DNA of 64,000 nucleotides. Origin: Hyperoplus lanceolatus. Lineage: Eukaryota; Chordata; Actinopteri; Uranoscopiformes; Ammodytidae. The translations under genes were made by a program, and so were the position numbers. Each line of letters starts with the position of its first letter. Position 1 is the first letter of the stretch. The notes under the pieces were generated by a model. It saw only the letters and a list, made by a program, of their open reading frames with translations, had not been told where the DNA came from and did no database searches. Where the stretch lies: the NCBI GenBank assembly GCA_026929865.2, contig CM049404.1, positions 6,963,001-7,027,000 on the forward strand, given 5' to 3'. Positions 34,103-45,159 of this stretch are shown here, one piece after another.

Positions 34103-35668
34103 GGGTCAATATCGCTGTAGGGTGCCTTTCCACCCTCACAATACTTGAAAATTTTAGTCCTAAATTTCCATATCCTTTATGCTTTATCATAAATAGTGGA
34201 CTCTGAAGTTGTGTAAATATATATTTACTGAGCTCCCACACCTATTTCTAGTTAATTATGACCTGTTTTCAGAGGAATGAGTGTAAGATATGTCCACCCT
34301 GTCGTGGAAATGTACATTACTGCTAAACATGTTTTTTATTTGAATTTTAAGATGAAAAAGGTATGATGTCCCTTTCCTAAACAAGGACTTTGTTTGATGT
34401 CATATTATAATTATTATTTTTTTAATGTATGTGATCCCTTCGTTTTCAAAGAAACACACACAAGTCGCACATGGATTTCTTTGATTTGGAAAGTAAATGT
34501 GATATTTTGTTAAGTTTTTTTTGTGCACATTATCCCATCCCTCACTTAGCTGTTATACACTAGATTCAATATTATTATATTTTACAGTATGACTGATTTT
34601 TAATCTAAAATGTCAAGATGACAGGGTGGACAATCACATGACTGAGAGGAATTTGTGCAAATTGCAATAATTCAATGTGACCAAATGATAAAGGCAATGA
34701 TACAGTGAGATCCAACCAGGAATAAACAATAATATAGAATAATGACCTAGCTTGTATCTGTGTTTGTGTCCACACAATTGTCTTGCATGTATCATCATTT
34801 ACAATTCCCATTTAAAATGATTGATATGTCCACCCTGTCATGTGAATGTCCACCCTGTCGCCACTTTACCCTATGCAAGACATGACAGGGTGGACAATTG
34901 AGGATGATGACAGGGTGGACATTTTGATCTTAAATTTGCATGTAAGCGAACAACTAACTAAGATTGTATAACTGGCTGGTATGGTTGTTGAAGAGAAATG
35001 TCTATAGTTAAACATACACATTTTTAAACTATTGAATTATCAACAGTTATGGTGTATTTCAGGCCGACAGGGTGGACATGTTAAGCTTCGGACAAACCTG
35101 TAAGCAAACCTTTACAAAGAAAATGTGTATGTAGGAAAGTAATCTAAACACTAAACTCAGCCTTTTACATTCCCCATCAATGAAATGCATGAATCACTGG
35201 TGTTGTGGTGTTCCTGGAGTGGATGACCTTTTCTTAATTGGACGGATTCTCCAACATGACAGGGTGGACAATTTTTAAGGGACACAAATAAACATCTTCT
35301 TTTTTTTTAAATAAATTAAAATGAGAAATGTGTGTTCAAATTATAAATACACCTTAGTTGAATAGTATTACTATTGTATATAATTGTATGAAAACAAAAA
35401 AAAAATTGTATGATTAGACCACATTTTACTTGAATTGTAAATTAATGTTCACTGCGAGGGACAAGGGAAAACAGCACATATCCTCTTTTACAAAACTGAA
35501 TAAAATCTAAAATATGTATCTGAAGAGCCAAATAATGTTTTGTCAAGGATAGAAAACCATTGTCCAGTACAACAAACCTCTTTCATATTATTTTTAAGTT
35601 AAATTAAGACAGTAATTCACTAGTTTGTGCATGGGACACCAAAAGGCACCCTACAGGGATATTGACCC
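34103..35668. mobile_element. 1566-bp TIR element with eight internal 13-bp motifs
   Basis: Inverted ends of about 27 bp with one mismatch: GGGTCAATATCGCTGTAGGG at the left, complement of GGGTCAATATCCCTGTAGGG at the right, both continuing TGCCTTT. Flanked by AGTT at 34099-34102 and 35669-35672. The interior has no coding frame but carries GACAGGGTGGACA or its complement at 34291-34303 (-), 34620-34632 (+), 34827-34839 (-), 34847-34859 (-), 34884-34896 (+), 34909-34921 (+), 35066-35078 (+) and 35258-35270 (+). Short repeats in both orientations resemble the subterminal transposase-binding arrays of EnSpm/CACTA-type elements; a 4-bp duplication would rather suit Chapaev-like elements. The class is inference. 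Confidence 0.75.
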
Positions 35669-36949
35669 AGTTATTGATGCAGAAAATTTAAAATAGCCTA
35701 GACCTATGCAGCGCCATGCTCTCACCTCAAATGATTTTACCTGGCGATCTACACACACTGGCTCTTAATGAAGCGTTCTATAAAATCACAGGTTGCAACA
35801 TTATTTCACTGTAGGCTTCTTTCTTTTCATCAGTAGCGATTACAGTTGGGACGTGACAGGTGACAGCTGTCACAGTTCGGACATCGCTGCAGACTCGCAG
35901 GTTAACCTTCTCACAGTAGATTCATATTTGTCCGGAAAATACAGACTACAGGTTTTGTATCTAGGCTATTTATTTTAATGGTATTTATAAGATGCAAATA
36001 AAGGGCTATTAGCCTAAATCAAAATCAAAATTGTATTAATGTTGATGTGGCCCAAAACTACAGTGGTTTTCCACATAGGCTATGCTATTCATTAGGGGAC
36101 AGTGTCAGACTAAAATCAGATTATTAAGTGTAGGATTATCATTCAACTAGGCTAAATGGTGTACTGTTTAAATCAGAGTTCAACCTTTAATTGCTTTATA
36201 ATGTCACGTTACGCACTGCGAGAACGATCTGTAAAATAAATTAATCAATTCAGTAGCCCAATTTTCTGACAACATTCCACTCTCTCCTTATTTGCAGTAA
36301 GAGTTTTTTTCGGCTCTCTGTTTTCTGCTGTTCTGTGATAATTCAGACTGACAAACTCTTGTGAAGTCAGCGAAGTCAGCTGCTCGAAATCAGTCCGTTA
36401 GTGTAAAGTTAGCGGCACAAGATCAGTCCAGTCAGTGCGGAAACAGAGTCGAATGACGGCCAAACGCCCCCTCTCATGGGGACGCGCACAGAGCCTGAAG
36501 CTGAAACCCTCGTTCAACACATAGATAGTTCAACATAAGAGGTTGATAACTGCCTTCGTGATACCGGTTAGCTCTGAGCGAGGGTATGTGTTATGTTGAA
36601 CCAGATCAAAAAAAGAGAGCCGGGCTCTGTTGAGTTTGTTTCGTAGTATACCCCCCAGGTTCGCCCAAATAGGATGCTGTTTTCAACACTAACAATCTTG
36701 GCCGGGTGTAGTAGACATCCGGGTCTTTCTAACCATCCTAAATCTGGCCTAATGAATCGAGACATCCTAAATCTTTTTTCTTCCATACTAAATAGTAGAA
36801 AGTATGCGATTCGGAACGAAGGGTCTGTGGCCTCCCCGATTCTGACCCACAATCCAGTACCCACCGGAAGTGAGGTCTCATCGACGGCGCCTGTTATGAA
36901 AACAAGAAGGGATGCAACAGATATTTATCTATCTAACTTGTATTTATAC

Positions 36950-36995
36950 TCAAGAGATCATTTGAGAGGTGACCCTCATTTGCAATGATGTCGTG
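36950..36995 (-). mobile_element. LINE 3'-end remnant
   Basis: The short stretch 'agagatcatttgagaggtga' followed by 'ccctcatttgcaatgatgtc' matches the minus-strand 3' tail of the LINE family at 11853-11910 ('tcgagagaccaattgagggg', 'tgaccctcattttcaatga'). Only the extreme 3' end survives. Confidence 0.6.
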
Positions 36996-37187
36996 TCAAA
37001 CAAATGCAACGCTAAAAAAAAAATGCATTAAAAGCAAGAGGCAAGACCAGGGTGCAATGTTCTGATAAAATAAACAAGTTAAAGTATGTCCCAATTGTAT
37101 GCCTACCTGCTGCATGCTAACTAGATTATTTGTATGGTCAGTACATAGAATAAAAAAGAGAGTATGCGATCTTGAACGCAGGGTATA

Positions 37188-38413
37188 GCATGATGTGATG
37201 CTGCCCTCTAGTGATCAATGATTGCATGACACTTTGCCTCCTTTATTTATTTATTTATTTTATAACTTCCATTTGAGCCCTTGCAATTATATAGTCCTTC
37301 CAACATAATTCATAATCTGCATCTTAATTTTATTTGACAGGGACAGTGCATATTTTCTATTAATATGCCAGATTTAGCCAAAGGGCAAAATGTCATCTGT
37401 GCTCCCTGGCCAGATGTTACAATAGACTCCTTACTAAGCAGTTAAACAAAGCAAGAGGGGCGGAGAAAACGTGTAACCTAATCTAAAGCACCACTTTGTG
37501 ATGACACATTAATCAAATCTACATATAGAAGTAGTCAGTTCTCCTTTAATTTGACTATTTTCATAAGTGTGCGCTGAAATTAAGGTTGCAGAGAAGCATG
37601 CAAAGGTATTTCAATTATTTAACAATCTGTAGTTTTTCTCCTGACATATGAATAGCTGGGTATTCATTTGTTTTAGAGAATAACTTCCCGACAGTTATAG
37701 ACACATGAATTTGGAGACAGAACTGATTGAGCTATGCTGTAATTTTTCACCACAACATTTGATTTTGGCAGCAATTTCACACCAATGTGTCACTCTTTAT
37801 ACATTGTTTAATTGCAAAACAGCTGAGTTGAGCAAAATAGTATCACAAATAAATTCCCATAGTCCTAATGTGATATTGCACTAAATACCCTATATATACT
37901 GTATGATGAAAATATTACACAGAAACACACAAAATGAGACATATATAATAACTTTACCTCATAAGCAAGCTGAAATGTTACTAAAAATATTTTAATCTAT
38001 CATTTTTTTCCAACAATTTTCATTTATACATTTATTTTTTTTCCTATTTTGTTTTTAACATTTCACATAAAGAAGGTTGAGATGAAAACCATGAGACTGA
38101 AAGAGGGAAATGGATTATTTTGTCAATATACTGTGTTTTGTAATTACATTTTTGTAATGAGAAGACAGTATTTTATATTCCAGTGGTCCAGTGTCTTGTG
38201 TCTAAATATGACAGGATAAAAACAGCATTATCGCAAGCATAACTTCTTACACTTTCTATGTTCTATTGTCCTACACAGGCCACCATACCAAATGAAGCTG
38301 CCCTTTTAACTGCAGTACATTTCAGAGGTACCAACAAGTATTTGCGATATCTTCATTTGTCTATTTTTGTGTCTCTGAGCTTGACGGTTTTGTTGACCTT
38401 TTACAGTATGTGT
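37188..38413. other. AT-rich sequence downstream of the p38 gene, no gene seen
   Basis: Contains (TTTA)n near 37250 and AT-rich single-copy-looking sequence. No terminal repeat, splice-consistent exon or RNA gene is recognised. Part could belong to an alternative longer p38 3' untranslated region, since further AATAAA-like signals occur on the minus strand. Confidence 0.35.
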
Positions 38414-38414
38414 A

Positions 38415-38420
38415 TTTATT
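38415..38420 (-). terminator. polyadenylation signal AATAAA of the p38 gene
   Basis: TTTATT on the plus strand, AATAAA on the minus, 40 nt downstream of the p38 stop codon. It is the nearest canonical signal and would give a very short 3' untranslated region; signals further down could also be used. Confidence 0.5.
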
Positions 38421-38459
38421 CAAAGCATGCACTGGGAGGCAACGGCACATCACAGTGGC

Positions 38460-41400
38460 CTACATGGCTGTAATACTGGGGTTGTCGGGGTCAAAAGTCA
38501 TGATCTCCATGTGGATAAGACCTGAATAGAAAAAGAAAATAAATTTTAAAAAGTTTTACAAAAAACAATCTTTTAAAAGCACATTAGTGTAGATGTGTGT
38601 TTAAGAAGCATAGCACAGCATTGATCATGTTTAATATACTAGGATAGTTGAGATTTAATAAGATAATCGATTCTCTGCTAGGATTTCGGCTTGAAAATAG
38701 CCTCGTTCGACTTGGAGCCGTCTTGCTGAGCACACAACAAAAATGCTGCAAAAATGCTGTGAGCTCAGCAAGCCGAGCGTCACACTTGCGCAGGTCTTAG
38801 CAAGACAGCGACATCTCAAACGAGGCTACTGTGATGTGTAGGTCCGCCCCCTGAAAGTTGATCAGCTGTCAGTTTCGCTTTTTTTGGGGTCAGTCAGGGT
38901 GCATAACAATATAAGAATAAAACAAGCAAAACAGTGTCAGTCAGGCCAGGCCAGCAGGCGGTGATAATGTGTCATGTCAGGTCAGACAACATAGAAGAAC
39001 GTTGTGAAAACAAATCTGTAAATGTCAAAAGCAAAAAAAAAACGAAGCAGATTCACACGTTTGTGTTGAATATATTGATTCCCCTCTGCTGGCCGTAGTA
39101 ATGCTGTAGTAACGATAGGTCGCCTGTGAAACATTTGGCACGTGTCCAGTCGTCCACTCGAGCCTCCACTTCGTCTCAAATCTCTGTTTGACCCGTTAAA
39201 TGAGATTTACACACTGGACGGTGTTTACTTAAAGCTCCATTTTCAGTTATCTTAAAAGGTGAGGTAAGGGATTCTGGAGAATTTGTTGACAAACCACTTT
39301 TTCAAAATCAGTGAATATTTCTTCGCAATCTGCTACCTGTACATACGGTGTGGTGTGTGTATGTTGAAAATAAATCTGGTTGACATTCCCTTTGTTTACA
39401 TACCAGTTTACAGAGCCTAGGCTGTTTATTAAACCTGGATTTTTTTTATGAAGGAAATATTCACTGATGTCAACAAAAAATCTCCAGAATCGCTTACCCC
39501 ACCTTTTAGGTTCATTTATCCACCAGAACTGAATAGTCGTAGCTATGGATTGGACAGAAAGATCCGATTCGAACTGAGTAAAAATTCTTCAACAGCGGCC
39601 CTATTGCTTTTGTAAAAACTCAAAACAATCTCAATGTAACAATCAATGCAACCTCTTCTAAACACAACCAGACTTACTCTTCCACTCCCCGACAGCGAGC
39701 TCCAGGCTCTCGAAGGAGTCGTCGTACGGCCCGGAGTCCGGCTCAAACTCTGAGTCGTGGTATTCACCCAGGAAAGGGTGCGACAGTCCCTGCTTCACTG
39801 TCAGCCTGGTCTCTGGGTCCAGCAGTAACATCCCCTCCACAATGTCTAACGCTGCAAGCATACAACCATACTTCAGGAAGGTTTCTTGACAGCTTCTTGA
39901 CTAAAAACCTCAAATTAATCCTCCGGTTAAATATGTCCTTCCACCAGAGTTTCACGAGTCATTCAATCTCCTATGTGTTAAACAGTACAACGTTAATTCA
40001 CTGAATATGTACAGTCCCCTCCATAAGTATCGGAACAGTGAGGCCGATTCCTTTATTTTTGCTGTAGACTGGAAACATTTGGGTTTGACACCAAAAGATG
40101 AATATGAGACAATAGCTCAACATTTCATCTTTCATTTCCAGGTATTAACATCTGGATCTGATACACAACTGAGAAGATATAATATTTTGAAAAAGAACAA
40201 AACATTTTTAGGCAAGCAAAAGTATTGGAACAGATAGACTTTAAATACATTAAAGTGAATAAACCGTAATATTTTGTCGCAAATACTTTGCTTGCAATAA
40301 CTGCATCAAGCCTGTGACCCATTGACATCACAAAATGTTTGCATTCTTCTTTTGTGATGCTTTTCCAGGCTTTCACCGCAGCCTCATTCAGTTGCTGTTT
40401 GTTTTGTGGGGTTACTCCCTTCGGTCTCCTCTTTAGCAGGTAAAATGCATGCTGTATAGCGTTTAAGTCTGGAGATTGACTTGGCCAGTCTAAAACCTTC
40501 CATTCCTTACCCCTGATGAACTCCTTTGTTTTTTTTGCAGTATTTTTGGATCATTATCTTGCTGCATGATGGAGCATCTTCCAATCAGTTTGGTTGCATC
40601 TTTCTTTAAATTGTCAGACCGAATGTTTCTGTAGACTTCTAAGTTCATTTTGCTGTTGCCATCATGCGTTACTGTGTTGTTGTTAAGATGAACCTTTACC
40701 AAAGTGATGGAAAGGCTAAAGTTTGGAGAAAGAAAGGATCTACTCATGATCCCAAACATACAGGCTCATCTGTGAAACACGGTGGAGGCAATGTTATGGC
40801 TTGGGCTTGCATGGCTTCTTCTGGGACGGGCTCATTATTCTTCATTGATGATGTAACACATGATGGCAACAGCAAAATGAACTCAGAAGTTTACAGAAAC
40901 ATTTTGTCTGACAATTTAAGGAAAGATGCAACCAAACTGATTGGAAGATCCTTCATCATGCAGCAAGATAATGACCCAAAACACAACAAAGGAGTTTATC
41001 AGTGGCAAGAATTGGAAGGTTTTAGACTGGCCAAGTCAATCTCCAGACTTAAACCCTATAGAGCATGCATTTTACCTGCCAAAGAGGAGACTTAAGAGAG
41101 TAACCCCCTAACACAAACAGCAACTGAATGAGGCTGCGGTGAAAGCCTGTAAAAGCATCACAAAAGAAGAATGCAAACATTTTGTGATGTCAATGGGTCA
41201 CAGGCTTGATGCGGTTATTGCAAGCAAAGGTTTTGCGACAAAATAGAACGTTTTATTCACTTTAATTTATTTAAAGTCTATCTGTTCCATTACTTCTGCT
41301 CACCTAAAAATGTGGTGTTCCTTTACAAATAAGGATATCTTCTCAGTTGTGTATCAGATCCAGATGTGAATACCTGGAAATGAAAGCTGAAATGTTGAGC

Positions 41401-44256
41401 TATTGTCTCATATTCATCTTTTGGTGTCAAACCCAAATGTTTCCAGTCTACAGCAAACATAAGGGAATTGGCCTCACTGTTCCCATACTTATGGAGGGGA
41501 CTGTATAAGGCAGGTACACCTTCCATGTACAAGACCTTTGGGGGTATAATGGTTCACCTTGGTAGGCAAAATGTTGCAAAGGGGTATGGTAAAGTTATAA
41601 GGCAAATTGGTGGTTTTGCAATATATATACAGGTGCATCACATGTTTTGAAATGCTGGATTTTTTGATTTCCATGAGCTGTAATACATAATCAACCAAAT
41701 TTAAAAGAAAAACCCTTCCATGACAGTCTAATAATATGAGATGCGCCTGTACACTATTTATATCTTTCTTTTCACTAATCTCAGTCTGAACGTAAACAAG
41801 TAGAAGCAGTTCTTGCGCACCATTTTCCTCCATGGTGGGAAACACTTCCTTGAAGTTTTTCTTCTTCTGTGGAGGAAGACCTTGCACAAATGACTGCGCC
41901 TGGAAAACAGTGACGGGTGAAGGGTGTGGTCACATTTCATTCCAAAGCATTGGCTTATATACAGCCAGGAAATATTAGGACACAGACAGTTCATTTTAAT
42001 ATTGCATGTAGTCTAGACCAAACTTGCATCTTTACTCTGCATCTTCTGAACCAGGGAGGCGTCAGGGGTCCCTGTCAGACGGAGGATCTTCTTCAGCTGA
42101 TCGATACCTGAAGTGGCTGCTGAAGGAAACCTTGTGATTGGCAGTGTACACCTTTATAGATCTACTGTTAGAGCAGGCCAATGTGTTGACCACATAGGTT
42201 GCACACATCTTATCAAAATGGTTTGCTTATTCAACAACAGCAAAAATAAATGAAAAAAGGGAGTTTAATGAAAGTTTTTATCAGTGCGTACAGGTCAGAC
42301 TCTGGGTTTAAAGTAATCTCAAGATTATATAAGGGCCTTCAGGATATCAAACAGACAAGTACCACCTATATAAAACAGAAATGGGAAAGGGAAATTAAGA
42401 GAGGTATCCCAGAGGAAGTTTGGCTACAATATTGTGAATTTCAATGGAAAATATCAGGCTCAGTCTCATGGAGAATGTTTGGCTGGAAGAGTCTAAGTAG
42501 ATTCTTCATTACTCCTGTCCAGTCATCTCATCACTCAGGCTCTTCCAGCTGCTGGAGGCAATGTGGCTCTGTGGAAGGCAATCACTACCACTTGTTTTGG
42601 GAATGTCCTAAAATCTTCACTTTCTGGCAGAAGATCCATACAGAGCTAGAACCTGTATTTGAGACTACAATTAATTTTAATTGGGACAAACTACTTTTTG
42701 GTTTACTTCACTCAATCTCTACAAATTATCAAACAAAATACCTCTTTGGAATTCTTAGTATAGCTGCCAGGAAAGCAATCACAAGGAAATGGCTAAAACC
42801 AGACAACCCATCTTTAGGAAAATTGGTATGATATTATCCACGATATATTTGTAATGGAAAGAATAACGTTCTCCGTGAGGCTCCAGCAGAGCAAATTCAA
42901 AAAATAAGGGAAAAGTGGAAGAGATATATCGCACAGAAACAACCTTCTTTTGTCTGATCTGATCTGTTGTCTTTGGGTTTTTTATTTATTGTTTCTCTTA
43001 TGTGTCATGTTTGTCTTTTTAGCTTTCATATACAACCCCTGCTGTACTTCTTATTTCATTCTACATTTTTGAAACTGAAACCACCCCCTGTTCTTTTTGT
43101 TCTTTTTATTGTCTCTATGTATATAAAAAAAAGGATGGAGCAGCGTATATTTTGCATCAAGATGATTGTAAACTGCATAAAATGTGTCTCCAAATAAAGA
43201 TAATTTAAAAAAAGAAAAAAGGGAGTATTAGGTCAAATTACGAATTATTTTAAAAATGATCCTTGTCAAATTACGACTTTATATTTGTAATTTAATCTAT
43301 TTATTTTTCCTCACCGTGGCCTTGATACAGTACGATGGATTGTACTTGAGAGCCACAGTGGACACTTTAAAAGTTTTTATTTATAAGTCTGAGTGGTTCT
43401 TCCTGGAAATCCAGACCCATATCTAGAACGATATAGGGTCTGGCCTCGATCAATAGACCTTTGCAACTCAAGGGGCGGCACCTACGGGTGCATTTTAAAT
43501 GCCGCTGCAGAAAATTGGATAGCACTACGACCAATCAGAGCAACATATTAAGCCCTGTTCGATTAGCGAACAGCAGGTTAACTGTTAAATTAAACTTTTG
43601 GCGTGGTCGGTCGGCAAAACAGAACATTCATCTTACTTGCTAATGAAAGATTTGAGTGCCGTCTTCCAAATCGCTAAGTGTCAAGGTGAAAGCCGTCTCA
43701 AACATGAACAACATATCCACAGCCATCTTTGATGTTTGCTATCACGGCTTTGGCGGCACATGCACATCACTGTCGTCATCCGGTTACGTCCGCCCCAGAG
43801 CACCATATAAAGGGCTCTGGCCCGCCCATATCAGATAGAACGATTTGATTAGTAGCTCAGGATTAAATGAGCTTCAATGGAGAGTTTCCAGACCAACAGG
43901 CACAGCTAATTTAATTTGCCAGCTCCTAGCGGCAGGTCTGGATTTCCAGGCTAGTTCTTCTCATGTAAATCGGTGAAATACTGTTTCAAGACTCACAATG
44001 TTGCCTCTAACCTTATACTATGGGTGTTTCAGAGAAGTGAACTACAGGCGCCGCAAATGTAAACAAATCCCCCTCCTCTGAAACTGCATAGAGCAGCTTT
44101 AAAAACTGCATAGGAGAGTGTGTCCTTATGGCTACTGTAATACATTAAACATTACAAATCCAGTGAGCTGGGTGTTTGAGGATACTGTCGTGTCCTTGGA
44201 ATAGAACCTGGCCAGTAATCATCTCAGCCAGGATACAGGCAGCTGACCACACATCC

Positions 44257-44336
<80 letters not shown>

Positions 44337-45106
44337 TTGAATAATACAAATGGAATACTGTTTCATAGCGGTTTTGTATTAAAGGAAGGTGATATTATTA
44401 CCTGTCTGACTGTAGTGCATCCAGTTGAATATGACCTCCGGGGCTCTGTACCAGCGTGTCACAACATAGCCAGTCATTTCACCATCGGTCTGCCTGGCCA
44501 GCCCAAAATCCAGGATCTGAGAAGAGTTACACTCTAGGTTCACCACTCAGAAGTCTGAAGTCCATTTGGCCTTGATAGATTATACAATATGTGTGGCATT
44601 CCGTTGACTTTTATTGACCATTTTGATTAAACATCCCCACCTTTAGTTCACAGTTCTCGTTGACAGCAAGGTTACCAGGCTTCAGATCCTAAAAAACAAA
44701 GCAGGTGAGTTTTAAAAAAAAACAAAGATCAATGCAAGATAAGAGGGGAGCAGTGACTCCAGGAAGTCACTTGCTGATTTAACACAAAGCTAAGCAAACT
44801 GGCTTTATAGCAACTCCCCTACATGCATGAATAAACAACACAGCCACATGAAGGTATGCAAGCTTCCCCCCTATGCACATTCCCATCCAACGTGCAACCA
44901 GGACAAACATGAATATCATTCTAACTCCGCAAGGAACGTGTTTTTTTTCCCAAAATGTGGAACTATTCCTTTTATACAGTTCAGGTAACTGAAATCAAGT
45001 GACATCTTTTTAAAAAAGTGTTAAAATACTAACCCGATGAATGATCCCTGCAGAATGAATGTACTGTGAAGAAAGAGAACGTAGATTTAAGCACACAGTA
45101 TAAACC

Positions 45107-45159
<53 letters not shown>

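Larger units (their letters stand above)
33282..36652. mobile_element. 3.4-kb TIR element (GGGGGTATACTACGAA), nested host
   Basis: Inverted ends GGGGGTATACTACGAA and TTCGTAGTATACCCCC with CAG on both outer sides, a possible 3-bp duplication. No transposase is recognised. The interior holds the homopolymer-rich island at 33455-33790 and the nested element at 34103-35668. The class is open; Harbinger-like is possible from the 3-bp duplication. Confidence 0.7.
33068..37187. mobile_element. outer TIR element enclosing the 33282-36652 element
   Basis: The left part contains CCTGCATTCCGAATAGCATA then 'ctctttctttt'. The right part (37145-37187) is its approximate complement, 'agagagtatgcgatcttgaa' then CGCAGGG. 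A similar 'agtatgcgattcggaacga' phrase recurs near 36800. I read this as an older TIR element into which the 33282-36652 element inserted. The target duplication is not clear. Confidence 0.5.

Noticed and set aside
44145..44366. 73-codon minus frame with a Ser-Leu repeat fused to kinase sequence
   Set aside because: The Ser-Leu part is the translated (CT)n intron tract; only 44186-44257 is exon.
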